The notes: generated from the letters alone by a model not told the origin. A stretch of 64,000 nt of DNA from Agriotes lineatus (GCA_940337035.1 CALNHX010007488.1:1-64000), one strand, 5' to 3'; positions 45,013 to 56,680 are shown, numbered from the stretch's first letter. Translations and numbers: made by a program.

Positions 45013-45110
45013 AAATTGAACTTCGAGGCCCTATAACTTCTTACTGGAAGGACTTTGTATTAATGTATACCTATTGGGTTTAATCGCTTTATTATAACCT
45101 ATGACACACG
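44995..45110 (-). repeat. CAGGGTG-ended inverted repeat, right partner
   Basis: CCTATAACTTCTTACTGGAAGG and GGGTTTAATCGCTTTATTATAACC are the reverse complement of 43,141-43,265 with scattered changes. Confidence 0.55.
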
Positions 45111-45714
45111 AACAGCCCACACTAGATACACAAGAACTAATGAAGGAACGAGTTTGAAAACTAATTCTAAAGCGCCGAGCGAAGACGGTATCATTATAGA
45201 AACAGTTAAAGAAGATATTTCTTTAAACTTTGGGTTGCTGTCTTTCGAAGATTCCAGATTAGTACAATATTTTTTTATGAAACTGTAACCAACCAGTTAG
45301 TTGTAAACAATTTCATAAGCCAATTATGACCAACTTCAATCCCGATGCAGCTACTTGCTATATTCAGAAAGGGCATTGGATAACGTTACTCAATTTTATG
45401 ATAATCCACTGATGTTTGTAGTGTGATCCAGAATTTCATCGGACAAATTTTGAATTGAGGGAAACTTTAAAGAGTGTTTTTGTTTTTACAAAACATGGGA
45501 AGACGCGTTCATCTGTGTCTTCACCAAGAAGGTGGATATTTCAGGTTTTCTTTCAATTTTCACTTTTGTTAATTGAGAATAAATCTTTTGTTTAATGTAT
45601 AGTACAGTAAATAACAACATTGTTTGCAACTGGAAATAGTAATTTGTATACTAAGGCACATAAGTTTAACATGTTATCACGAATGTGGATGTAGTAATAA
45701 GACAAGTGAGGAAT

Positions 45715-45925
45715 AGAAAGTAACTTCAGTGCCGAGTTTATGTTTTTTTCTTGAAATCGAGGAATCGTGAAATTACAAAATTTTAACCAACTTTTGTAGG
45801 TTATGTTGACGTCGGTTGACGTTTATCTATCGCCCCGCCACCTATAAAAAATCGTAAAACAATGGATTACTACACTGCCGATTTCGACGTTTTTTATTGT
45901 CGATTTAAAGAATGTTATTATTTCA
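45715..45925 (+). repeat. Dispersed repeat E, copy 1
   Basis: Shares with 56,875-57,075 the ordered words GTGAAATTA, ACCAACT, GTTATGTTGAC, AAATCGTAAAACAAT, TACTACACTGCC and TTTTTATTGTCGATTT. Both copies are on the same strand. Confidence 0.55.
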
Positions 45926-46499
45926 ATCAAATTCCCTTCTACCCGTAGGTGTAGGGAACCTAACTGCATATACATGTGCAAAAGCAGCCACACCTACACA
46001 TCCACCAAACCGACTTCCGCAGTCATACATTCTGAGTGAGAACTTGCCTTATTACTCTAGTTATACCTAGTAATACTCAAACCAGCTACATATATTTTAG
46101 CAGAAATGAAAATGTAGTTTTTTGGTTTTTAATTGAATAATAATTAGCTTACGAAAATGTACTAGGCTGAATATCATTCAATTCCCACAGTTAACCTGTA
46201 CCGTTGTAATTTTTAAGGAATAAATGAAATTTCCTGCTGTAACAGTACTTCAAAAAATATATTGGGTTTCTATAATTTCAGGTTGAAGGAGCTACAAAGT
46301 ATGCATTTTTATTTTTTATGGAAATGCTCATTCCCTCACAATTTATGCCCAATATTTTATCTTTAACTGTTCCATAATGAGGCTATTGTCCAAATGAGTA
46401 ACTGCTATTTTCCAAAGATGCTTACATTTCTTACAGCCGTAAAGCTTTTCACTGAATACTAACAAGCTTATTCGAGATCTAAGACGGCGCTTCTCTGCA

Positions 46500-46930
46500 A
46501 GACCCTCGATTATGATTGTGGTCGACAACCCTAAGAAGTAATCGCTAAGTCAAACAAAGTCCGAGACTAAGGAAGTCGTTACGAAAAGCATTGTCTCAGA
46601 ATGGCTGATATACGGCACCTAATCGGCTTATCAATGACCAAAGTGCAACGATCCAAAGTTCAAGTTCTGGGGATTTGCAGCAGAAGAACTGCAAGCGAGC
46701 TTTCTCTGACCTCGCTCGAATAGGAAAATTTCGAGACAACGCGCCGGTGTAAATAACTAAATAAGCAAACTGGGAAGGGCACTAATGAGGGACTGTTATG
46801 CGGTGCACTGGGGGTAGGTTTACGATGTGTAACTCTGTGTTCATTATCTCACCTGCACGTGCAAACAACCCTGTACAATGCTGGAAATTACATTTACCGG
46901 GGCCAGACAATCAATACGTGCATAATGTAT
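46500..46930. promoter_or_regulatory. GC-balanced non-coding block, candidate cis-regulatory element
   Basis: Sequence complexity and GC rise relative to the flanks, with no repeat copies in the window and no frame above 60 codons. It contains an E-box cluster CACCTGCACGTGC (46,850-46,862). Low confidence; listed because it resembles the blocks at 27.7, 51.5 and 53.0 kb. Confidence 0.25.
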
Positions 46931-46934
46931 GCTG

Positions 46935-49030
46935 TTTACCGCACAACATAGCAATAAATATCTGCAAATAACTTTTACCATGGCTGTGCCATTGAAAACC
47001 GTGTTTGCTCATTATAAATTAATTTTAACTATACAGTTTCTTTGTATACGTTTATTACAGCTACACGAATTCGAGATAACAAAATACAAATTGTTTAACA
47101 TAAACAACGACCTGTAACATTTTGATAATGATGTTTAAACAACGTTAATATATATATTTTTAAACATGATGCAGTTAAATACTTTTGTTTCGCTTCAACC
47201 ATATGCCATTATAATTGGCAATGTGTTTTAGCAATTTAAGAACTACAAAAATGCATATTACGTTTCATAATACGATGATGATGATAACTTTTACAACTAG
47301 TATCAGTTTTTTCCTTGCCCAGAAGTTGCATGGTAAGACAGTTTTTTAATATTTAACGCCTAAGCAAGGAAGATTTCAAAACCTTCACACAAGTAATTTT
47401 CTGGTTCATTGCAATCCTCAATAAGGAAAAGTAACAAACGACAATACTTTTAATATGTGATCCAGCCAAAATATTTCTATTACTGTTTGAAACAAGGACT
47501 AAAAAATGTATTATAATGTTGAATTTGATACTTGCAATTTCAACGTGTTGGCGTGTTTTGATTTTTTATGTTGAAAACCTTGAACAAGAATTCTTCTCAT
47601 TTCGTTGGTAGAGAATGGTATCCTGGATACTGATTTTGTTTGTAAATAATCCTTAAGTTGTTTATGCATGTGTCCTTTAGAAAATTTAGTAAAACGTCGA
47701 AATCATCCGATGTAGAAGAAATAACAGCGTTAGCAATTCAATTGTCATTACTGATACGATATAAGGGTAAATATGAAAGTAGGAATTTATCAGCAGTTCC
47801 CAATTCTGAGATAGATGAAGAAATTTTGCTAGTTATTTGGAACAACTCTCAAAGGTCCTCTAAAGCTTCACGTTCTAGAGCTTTTACTCAATGTTGAGAA
47901 CATGAGTGACATGAAGAAGTTTGTTACCTATGTACTAAAATAGATTTCGTTGAAAGAAAGTCGATAGAGCACAAACCAAAAAATACAGTATTCTAACAAA
48001 ATTGAAGATATTCTTAAAACACGCAGATACAATGTACTGGATGATGATGATTTAAAATTTTACCAAACCTTTTAAATATAAATATAAAGACTCTCTGACT
48101 GCACTCTACGCCTAATGCTGGCGTTTTTTCGTTTAAAGTGTAACTTCTCTCATTATTAGATGCTTGTTTAGAAAATTCAATAAGATATTCTTTTAACTGT
48201 TAACTGAAACCTATTCTAATTGTTTCTCGTTGTACCTACTGTGGGATTAGTCTTCTATACTTATTAATTGTTCAGAAAATAACTAAGGGCAAGTAGCAAA
48301 TAAAGCTTAAATTTTATACGTCTGTGTATAAGCTTTTATAGTTTGCAGGGAGCGCATTTACCTGTAAAAGTGTATCAAACTAAACTATTTATCATAGCCC
48401 TATTCTCTTCTATAATCACTGAGAAGGACCTGGTATGTATTTTTAAACTGCGCAAGCACAAAAGGCGCGCTCCAACCCTGTATCCCGAATCCGGGGCAAG
48501 TTGAGTATTGTACCTCCAGATGCAAGCCTACGAAGCACAGGCCTCTACACCGCAAAGTAAATGAGGTTACAGATAATACATAATGCATGTAATCATTGTT
48601 GTGGATGGATTGAAGGTAAACACTTGGATGTAGCAGAGATATAGTGGGTCATTGTGTGTTGGATGTATTGCTGTAGACAGGTTGAGGTTCATCTGTGGAA
48701 GTTGACAAGGATCTATAGGATTTGTATGTTTTACGACCAGAAATCGGGAATCGAGTTCGATGGAACAAGTTAAGGAAGACGTATGGTGGTGATAACCAGA
48801 AATATATTGTATAATATAAACCATTAAACCTAATAAATACTTACCTGAAATAAAACAGAAAAAATATTCATAAGGTCTTTTGAAGTGATATATTTGAAGA
48901 ACTAGGTATCAATTTGTAATTTGATTAAAAGAAATCCACATACTTGATTTTAATTTTAAACATAAAATTTGAATTGAGGAATGATTATAATGCACGCCCA
49001 AATTTGAGAATAAAAGTGTCAAGTTATAAC
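46935..49030. other. Stretch without a supported gene
   Basis: A 79-codon frame at 47,658-47,897 (SKSSDVEEITALAIQLS) has balanced composition, but I recognise no domain and it ends without a supporting context. 48,420-48,560 is GC-richer. The overlapping minus-strand frames at 48,400-48,824 lack motifs. Confidence 0.45.
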
Positions 49031-49036
49031 TATTAA

Positions 49037-49302
49037 TAACAAGAGATCAATAAAAAAACCAATTAGGGTAGGCTGTGATATGTGTTATACGTTTGGCAGT
49101 ACTGAAGTGTATTGTCAGTCTATGTCAAATTCGAGATTAGTAGGTTAGGTTTTGTTTGTTGTTTGAAACAGATTGGCGTAAAACTTAACCTGCAAATCTC
49201 GAATTTGACATATACTAATAATACACTTCAGTACTGCCAAACGTATAACACATATATATCACAGCCTACCCTAATTGGTTTTGTTATTGATCTCTTGTTA
49301 TA
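49037..49302. mobile_element. Hairpin MITE, about 265 bp
   Basis: TAACAAGAGATCAATAA at the left mirrors TTATTGATCTCTTGTTA at the right, and the arms continue inward through CCAATTAGGGTAGGCTGTGA and CAGTACTGAAGTGTATT. The centre (49,123-49,210) is a second hairpin with GTCAAATTCGAGATTAGTAGG ends that matches the hairpin module in the foldback element. The whole unit folds into one long stem. Confidence 0.8.
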
Positions 49303-49710
49303 ACAAGAATATTATGCGATTTCGAATAGTCGAAAACGTTGTCAAGCATTATCGTATCATTGGCAACAGCGTAATTAAATCAAAATCAACTAATTTTTTG
49401 CGGAAAAAGTGCCGTTAAAGTTTTATCTGATCTTTCCGCTAATAATTGAATCATGGAAGAATATTTGGATCTTCCGACGATATTCTAAAAGCGAAAAGGA
49501 CATTTTACCGATCGAAGACAATTGTTTGGAGGAGGAGCGAAGCAACGCTGACGACTCCAATTATTGTCTGAGATCGGTAATTCCTTAACGTTCGTGATGC
49601 TTATGACTTTTTTTGGACGATAGAAATGTATTTTTCTTCAAACGTCCGTAAAATGTGACATTATACCACAGAATAATATGTTGGTGGCAGTGTAAGTCAA
49701 TGTCAAATTC

Positions 49711-49779
49711 AAGGTTAGCAGGTTAGGTTTTGCATCAGTCTGTGTCAAAACTGACGCAAAACGTAACCTGCTAACCTCG
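49711..49779. repeat. Hairpin module, another copy
   Basis: AAGGTTAGCAGGTTAGGTTTTGC pairs with the mirrored GACGCAAAACGTAACCTGCTAACCT around a short loop. The module also occurs at about 15,920-15,988 and 17,418-17,490 at the inner ends of the foldback arms and at 49,123-49,210. This copy lies just upstream of the Crypton relic, within an interval bounded by the 14-bp inverted pair ATTCCTTAACGTTC (49,580) and GAACGTTAAGGAAT (49,889). Confidence 0.7.
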
Positions 49780-49862
49780 ATTTTTTACTTACCGTTCTAG
49801 AACGGGAAGCATAACTTACTGATTTGGCAACAAACGCGGTAACTAAGTAAAATCGTTCTATC

Positions 49863-50766
49863 GTGCAAAATAGTATATTAAGTAATAAGAACGTTAAGGA
49901 ATATAGTTTGTTTTGTCAGTGGCGGGACAAAGAAAGGGTCCCAGGTGCTGCAGAAAATGTATTATTGGCTTATTTGTCAAACTTTCAGGGAAGTATTCTC
50001 CTTCTTCGCTTTGGCCAAAATACTCTATGCTTAGAGATTGTTTAGAGTTAAAAGAAAGGGTTGAAATCAACCAATATGGGACGCTGATAAGGTTTATTAA
50101 AAAGAAGAACGTAGGATATCGGGTAAAAAAGTCCAAAATATTTCCAAGGGAGCAGGTTGATAAATTTCTTCGCACGTTGGTGGAGCTTGTCGGACCAATG
50201 ACCTGGCAAAAATTAGTACCCAGGATATTGCAATTTTGGAAAGTAAGATCATTGTCAGTATCTCGGATTCAAAGACTCATAAGAAGCGATTTTTTGCTCT
50301 AGTTTCAGAAGGTAATGTTAATCCTGTGACTTTAGTTAAAAAATATTTGGCATTGCGACCAAGTCGTGTTACACATAGCAGACTGTTCTTGTCGTATAAA
50401 AATGGAAAATGTACTATCCAACCCTGTGGCATTCATTCTCAAACTTGAAAATTCAGCTATGTATACTGGTCATTGCATTAGAAGATCTGCGGCAACGTTT
50501 CTTGTCAATGCCAGTAGAGATATATTAGAATAACAAAAATCTGGTGGGTGGGAATCAACCAAGGTTGCAAGAGGTTATTTGGAAGTTTGCATTGCTCAAA
50601 CGATTCAGGTTGGAAACGTTCCGATTCATTCATCAAATTCCTCAATACCAGGAAACTTGAAGGTCACAAATGCAAATGTGGAGGCTGAAAACAACGTATA
50701 TGATCTATCATCTGGTAATCAAATTGTTGGAAAAATTATGGACAAAATGCCCATTACAATAGGGTG
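49863..50766 (+). pseudogene. Crypton-type tyrosine recombinase relic
   Basis: Four frame segments follow one another: AAENVLLAYLS (to about 49,975), FVKLSGKYSPSSLWPKYSML with YSMLRDCLELKERVEI (to about 50,185), ACRTNDLAKISTQDIAILES with ALRPSRVTHSRLFLSYKNGK (to about 50,447), and MYTGHCIRRSAATFLVNAS, a stop, then GGWESTKVARGYLE (to 50,766). Cryptons use a tyrosine recombinase with catalytic Arg, HxxR, His/Trp and Tyr. Visible counterparts are the Arg in ACRTND, HCIR in GHCIRR, the Trp in GGWES, and the Tyr in RGYLE. Three frame changes and one internal TAA make it inactive. An AATAAA lies near 50,896. Insect genomes also hold domesticated Crypton genes, but this copy cannot be functional as it stands. 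Confidence 0.7.
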
Positions 50767-51309
50767 AAACGGGGGGACCTTTAATTTCAAGGATTGCCCA
50801 AATATCCAAATTCATGTACACAAATAGTGTTTCTTTATATTATGTAACTAACGAATTATGAAGTTGCTCTGTTATTATGTTCTGTATAATTATTAATAAA
50901 AGTTTAATATAAAGTTGTCTTTATAATCAATGATACGATAAAAATGATTGATTAACTGAGCTAGTTTTTGAAGAGTTAATTAACTATATCCAGTGATTAT
51001 ACCTACCGGGTCAAAAATACATGAAAAGAGTACATAATCAAATACATCTTGAGTTAAGTCAATCTGACTTATAAAGGACTAAAGTTTCTGCAATCTTATT
51101 TCAAAGTAGTTTTGATATCGAGTGCATAATCTTAATTAATATTGGTATTTTTCAAAATGTCGGTTGTAGAAGAATTCTACCTGCACCATCCAAAAGAAAT
51201 ATGTAATCATGAAAGTCCTCATTAGCACCAGTTGCAAAAATTTTCTTCTTTCAATGCAACCCAGTTCCGCCCTGAAAGTAAAACGTTACGTGATGAGGTG
51301 AGAGAATTA

Positions 51310-51493
51310 AAGTATGATAAAAAATTATTTTCGTCTAGTACGACTATGGAATAGTTCATAATTTATGAATGCAACGACGTGTATACTAAAATGTCAAACT
51401 TGACATGCTATTCTTGAGTGACTTATAGTTGCATTCATAAATTAGGAACTATTCCATAGCCATAATAGTCGAAAATAATTTTTGATCGTACTA
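51310..51493. mobile_element. Hairpin MITE, 184 bp
   Basis: AAAAATTATTTTCG and CTATGGAATAGTTC on the left mirror GAACTATTCCATAG and CGAAAATAATTTTT on the right; the inner arms read TTTATGAATGCAAC and mirror. The outer ends are AGTATGAT and ATCGTACT. No coding capacity. Confidence 0.75.
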
Positions 51494-51499
51494 TAGAAT

Positions 51500-52080
51500 A
51501 AACACGATCAAACGAAGCTGCCTAATTTTCTAAAGTTTCCTGAGGCAGTTGCTAGAGCGAAACCACGACTTAATCGCGTGCATTTGTTCCTGTTCGCCGC
51601 AACTTTAAAGCGATAATTTAACGAAAATTTCTCGTCCATCCGAGACTTAAACAAACCTTGGCCGTGTTTAAACGAGAACAGGTTCCCGCGTGTGTGCTCA
51701 GCAAACAGGAGATGGAGGAGAACGCAGTAATTCATAGAGTATACCTGGCCTTATCACCCAGATAAGACGACGCCGCCATCTTAAGCAAACTTGCGGAGTG
51801 GTTTATGGTTCTTCGGCCGCCATGCCTCCATTATCACCTGGATGTTGTGGACCGTCGCCAAGGAGAGAGAAAAAGTTCGATCCCGAAGTGGGAATTTGCC
51901 GAGGGAAACGCTAATGCGGATATTTATTTTTCGACCGGTGGAAGCCGGCTGCAGTTCTGCGCTAAATGTAACCAGATTTCAATACGCATAATTAGAACGA
52001 ATTTAAAAATTCTCACATAGCCGCCGGCTTGTTGGTTCATCCAACTTTATTATGAACTGCATATACGCGTTGCTAAATAG
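51500..52080. promoter_or_regulatory. GC-balanced non-coding block, candidate cis-regulatory element
   Basis: GC-rich for this window and apparently single-copy. Three GATA-type sites lie close together: TTATCA (51,751), AGATAAG (51,760-51,766) in an inverted pair with it, and TTATCACCTGG (51,831). Frames of 66-75 codons on both strands lack motifs. It could instead be a diverged untranslated exon. Confidence 0.3.
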
Positions 52081-52429
52081 CCTCAGGTATGGATTTTTTA
52101 AATTGCCGCTCGTATTGTGTTTGCTAAATTGTTTGAACTGATCGATAAATGCCTTTGCGACGTTTGTTTAAATCTTTTTGCTATTTATTTGGAAGTTTAG
52201 TAGGTTCCTGAATCGTAATAATATTAACAATAGCCGAAATACAAACTAAGCATGCTCCAGATATTAATAACTTCTGTTAGATAAGTTACAGATGGCTAGT
52301 ACTTACCAGTTTTTCAGATTAAATGAAAGACAAGTATAAATTTAATAAATATTTTTAGTAAGATAGATGGCCTACATTTTTAGAAAATTTACTAAAACCA
52401 AGTAAAGGGATTTACTCGAAACTTGAAAA

Positions 52430-52775
52430 TATTCAAGGAAAAATATATTCTTACTTTCGTCAAGAATAAACACCTGAACTATGTACAAAATATAACTCTT
52501 ATTTAACTTGTAGTTCTCGAGTTAAAGCATAAATAGACAAAGTTTTACTTTTTAAGGCGCCCCGTATACATTTGACCGAAACTATATTCCGCTTCGGGAC
52601 AAGTAGACTAATGCATGCAAAATATCGTCTTCTTAAAACAAATGGTTTTTCAGCTATACCACCAACAGACAGACGGAATTGAGAAAACATGTTTTCTGTC
52701 ATCTAAAGATCATCAATCGTAATTTTTTTCACGATTACAATACTTCCATTGCCTTCAGCAGAGGAAATAAAAACG
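52430..52775 (+). repeat. Dispersed repeat family D, copy 4
   Basis: GCATGCAAAATATCGTCTTC, CAACAGACAGACGGAATTGAG and TTTTTTTCACGATTACAATACTTCC match the family landmarks. The short minus-strand frame inside it is repeat-derived. Confidence 0.65.
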
Positions 52776-53029
52776 AAATAAATAAATATCAAAAAATATT
52801 TAAATATTTAAAATACTTACATTAGGATTGGATGGGAAGTCTTGCGATCCACGAAGAAAGATTGAAAAAAAATGTTTACTTTACACATATTATAATACGC
52901 AATATCAGTTTGAAACAATTTTTTGGCTTAGCCTAATTGTTTCGCCATTTATCCAATTATTTCAGGCTTAACCTGTATATTTTTAGTTAAATTATAAATC
53001 CTTTTGCATTTCGAATTCGTAAATTTTCC

Positions 53030-53640
53030 AAACCAACGCATTTTGTGCCTGTATCAAGTTCTTTTCGTTTGCACGATGGCCTCTCGACCTCCGCTATCTC
53101 TTATCAGAGTGCGAGCCTTCCTCGAGGAAACGAATTTTCGTCCGAGGCATTTATTCTTTTCGCCTCGGGCGGCGCATTTCGCGCGGCCCGGATTTTATGT
53201 TAATTATGTCAAATTACGTGCGCTCAACCAATATCATTGAGCAGTGTGGTTCCTAAGGGCTGATTATGATCAGGTACGATTGCGCTTTTCTGTTTTGTTA
53301 TTCGCATAGTAATTACTTTTTTCTTAGCTCTTAATTACCAATTTCAACCACGAGTTTATCTCGGAAGCCAAGCCTTATCGCATTTTCGACACTTGCTGGC
53401 GTTCTTCGTTTTTGGCTGCAAGGTGTGGATGCTGCCGCTGTAATCACCGGGCATCCCCGGCAACTTCGTCCATAATATGCAGTTCACGACCACCTTATGT
53501 TGAAGGGTGTAGCTACCCCCAGCCGGCGCTTGTCTGTTTGCCGTTTGTGAGCGTTGGAGAAGCGAGGTTAGTTTGTGCTATTCCGGGATTTACAATCTTC
53601 AATCCTACCTGTATTTTATATTTAAACATTTTAAACCCGT
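53030..53640. promoter_or_regulatory. GC-balanced non-coding block, candidate cis-regulatory element
   Basis: Another single-copy, GC-richer block. It carries a GATA pair (CTATCTCTTATCAG, about 53,094-53,107), GTTTATCTCGG near 53,353, and several TAATTA-type sites (53,200-53,340). Two frames of 76-78 codons are present without recognisable domains. Its proximity to 51.5-52.1 kb suggests a regulatory cluster, but there is no direct proof. Confidence 0.3.
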
Positions 53641-53644
53641 AAAT

Positions 53645-54439
53645 ATTCAAAATTTAAATGCATACGTTCCGCAATTATTATCATGTAATGTTCAATTTCA
53701 TACATGCTCTTGTTTTAATATTTGAATTTTTGTACTTATATTTAATTATGTTCAGAATTTAAATTTGCTATTTTGATGTGTTTTTACCCTCTGTAAAAGG
53801 TACAGTCACGCTTTTTATTTTCAATAGCCTAACAGAAGGTTTGATTAAATGACTGTGATAAGCTTATCCCACGAATGTTCTTTGGTAAAGTATTAAAATA
53901 ACCCGAAAGGGGTTCTTAATTTTATGCGTGTCGTAACCTTCAGTTAAGATACACAATTTTGTTATTACATTATAATTATTCTGATTATTTACTACGGACA
54001 CTTCAAAACTTTCTATTGATTACTATTTAAACGCTAGTCACTTGTAGTTTATTTTTTTCTTATTATTTGGAATCTTTTGATTTCTGGCGCCCATTTCCAT
54101 TTCCTTTCCTTTTTTGAAGACATTCCAGAGTATATAGCTGAACCTACGATCTAAGGCCGCCGATATTTGAGCTAGTTCGGCCATCGCGGTGAGTAAAGAA
54201 ATAATTTTCAGAGCTGCCGTGGTGTATAAACGGTAGGGGGGTTGATCTGCGATTTTTACTACCATCGCTTAATTTGATTAATTAATCGCAGGTCGGCTTC
54301 TTTATTGTTTCAAGTTGATATAATAATACTTACTAATTGGATAACTTAAGAAGGAGAGTAATATGACGTTTGGATAGAGAATTACCTACTTATGTTTGAA
54401 TTTGTTTATACTGTAGCAAAAACAGATTTGAACTTTTTA
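53645..54439. other. AT-rich stretch, no gene seen
   Basis: Only short unsupported frames; 54,180-54,300 is slightly GC-richer without identifiable content. Confidence 0.5.
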
Positions 54440-54715
54440 ACAATACAGTCTAAGAAGTGGATAATATTACGATAGAAGAACTCAAAGAGGCATTTAAAAT
54501 CAAAAATTCACCAGGCAATGACAACACAAATTTCGAACTTTCACAATATGGAAGTCTCATCTTGAACTCCGGCTGTTGCATCTGCTTAATAAATGTTGGA
54601 AAAGGAAAAAATACCTGACGAACGGAAGATTGCATACGTCAAAAATCTATTTTAAAAAGGACGGAAAGCCGTTTGCGATAATTAAATAATCGCCTAGAAA
54701 CTACCTGTAAGGGTG
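54440..54715 (+). pseudogene. Non-LTR retrotransposon reverse transcriptase fragment
   Basis: The translation ITIEELKEAFKIKNSPGND is the start of the reverse transcriptase domain of RTE/Jockey-type elements, where ITxEEVxxAIxxxKxGKAPGxDxI is typical. After a frameshift, LLNKCWK-like and PDERK-like stretches follow, then FKKDGKPFA and NYL, matching the region before the NYRxISLL motif. Several frame changes and stops make it a relic. The mariner element begins 40 bp downstream. Confidence 0.6.
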
Positions 54716-54754
54716 CGGATTATAGCCCATCCTTTTCAATATATTGATATGATA

Positions 54755-55728
54755 CGAGGGTAGCAGCACCCATAATTTCTGCAAACAAATGTTTTTTGTT
54801 TGGCAGTTCAAATTTAGTTTTGATAGTTTCAACAGTTATTATACAAGTTAATTTCGAAATAAGTGTTGTACAGCAGAAATGAATTTAACGAAAGAAAATT
54901 TTAGAGCCATGATTTACTATGACTCTAAAAGTTTCCCATCTCCGAAAAAAAACTTTGGACCACTTCGTGCTGCACTTCGCAAATTAGCGCCTTCACAGAA
55001 AACTGTTTAAATTTGTCTGTCACTCAGCGACAATTTTCGAGAAGCAAGACCCATTTCAGCAGTTATCGAAACAAACACGTCTAGTGCGAAGAATGATTCA
55101 GGAGGACAATCGAGTTACATAGAATTATTAGAAGTACCTTGGGCATTGGCATGACTGCAATAAACAAGATTTTGCATAATCATTTGGGTGTAAGAAAAGT
55201 TTGTTGTAGGTAGATGCCACACAGATTAATCATAACCTATCATAACCCATGTGGTTGAAGATAAACGCAGTTGCCGCAGAGTAGCACAGAACAATATTCC
55301 CGTCAGACGTTATTCAAAAAGCTCGTTTACGGTGACCAAGGAGTGAGATCGTTCTGCACCATGACAATGCTTTTAGTCATACCGCAGATCAAACAAAATA
55401 AATTGTAAAGGCTTTCGGGTAAAAATTGCTAAATCATCCCCCATACAGTCTCGACCTAGCACCTTCCAATTACTTTCTATTTCCTCGATTACAGGATAAA
55501 ATGCGTGGTGTGCGATTTGAAACTCCCGAAGATTCTGTGGAAAGTTTCGAATACCTTGTTTCTCAAGTGACTCAACCAGCGTGGAATTTATATTATGAAA
55601 ATTGGTTTTATTGAATGCGTAAATGTATAGCGTTTAAGGGCGAATATTTTGAAAGACAATAATACATATAATTTTTGGCTACAAAACGTTATTTTATTAG
55701 ATTGCAGAAATTTACGGTGCTACCCTCA
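54755..55728 (+). mobile_element. mariner element, internally deleted
   Basis: Ends CGAGGGTAGCAGCACC and GGTGCTACCCTCA (inverted), flanked by TA at 54,753-54,754 and 55,729-55,730. Inverted similarity continues through ATAATTTCTGCAA. The length is 974 bp against about 1.3 kb for a full mariner, so roughly a quarter has been lost, mainly from the catalytic core. Confidence 0.9.
54879..55675 (+). pseudogene. mariner transposase pseudogene
   Basis: The start ATG at 54,879 opens MNLTKENFRAMIYYDSK, the N-terminal helix-turn-helix region typical of mariner, and reaches a stop at 55,008. Fragments of the second helix-turn-helix follow in shifted frames. After the deletion the frame resumes with LHHDNAFSHTADQ, containing the second catalytic Asp, and with MLNHPPYSLDLAPSNYFLF (from 55,426). 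In mariners the DD34D third Asp follows APx; here that position is Asn (APSN). The C-terminus PAWNLYYENWFY is intact. The first Asp region is deleted, so the copy could not catalyse transposition. Confidence 0.9.
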
Positions 55729-55730
55729 TA

Positions 55731-56290
55731 TTGTACCCGCACGTGATTGTATTTAATACATCATGGCTTAAAAATAATGAAATGAAAATAATAACAGAAT
55801 TGCTTATCGTTTAATCGTTATAAATGTTGATATTGGATAAAATAAAAAATTGTCTAGTAAAAAGATATGTCAAGATGAATATGATCGACTTAAATTCGGA
55901 ACAGGTAGCATTTGAGAGACTAGTAACTGAACATGAACGTTAACAGAGTGCTTTTAAATCAATACAAGACGATGTCACATTTAATATGCTAACGTAAGAT
56001 AATTAAGCTGCAGTTTACTGTGAAATTACCTTAAAAGTAATGCTTAATATAATGTTAATGCATGTTAAAATTAATATGAAATTACAAGCTGCTTGAAAGA
56101 AGGTAAGGATGAGCACTTAGAGCATGTCGATAATTATAACGAAATTTACACACAAATGGCATAAAGAATGTGTAATTGAATATTAGAAATAAAACACGTG
56201 ATAACTGCAAGCAAGATTAAAAGCTTAAACTAAAGAGAATCATTAAAATGTGTTTAAGTGAATAACTGTGACATTTTACAAAATAAAATC
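55731..56290. other. AT-rich stretch, no gene seen
   Basis: No frame above 60 codons and no recognisable repeat termini. Confidence 0.55.
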
Positions 56291-56309
56291 GAAGCTAGTA
56301 ATAAATGGA

Positions 56310-56680
56310 TACAATCGAGGACCATTGGTTGAGTTCGTCTGTGGAGCCTTCAAGCGACAACAAGCATTCCCAGGTGTGGGTTACACTGCGGGGCTTGATT
56401 TCTGTCTGTATATCCCAGCGGCACAGTTGGAAGTAACCTCGCCATAAGCAGGACTTCTGCGGGGTTGGTGTGGTGAAAAAAAAGGAAAACCAGTACCTTC
56501 TTCTTCTTCTTCTTCTTCTGGTGGGGCTTGTTGTAAGCTGCACTGAAACCTATTGGACCATTGTGCTCCCACCTAATTCGTTATGGGTCTCGTTCGAAGA
56601 GGCCGGTTTCCAACGCGAAGAAAAGAATCCTACCCATAGAAACGTCCCTTAGAGCCTAATATCATTACATTACATGCAAA
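56310..56680 (+). repeat. GC-rich block, possible non-LTR 3' end or SINE
   Basis: A GC-balanced block with a TTC microsatellite (56,497-56,519) that ends in CATTACATTACATG before AT-rich DNA. Short direct tail repeats of this kind often mark the 3' end of RTE-type non-LTR elements or their SINEs. Frames on both strands are driven by the microsatellite (poly-Glu or poly-Leu). No RNA polymerase III boxes were found. Confidence 0.35.

Noticed and set aside
56295..56652. Frames containing poly-Glu or poly-Leu
   Set aside because: They are produced by the TTC microsatellite at 56,497-56,519 and have no support beyond it.
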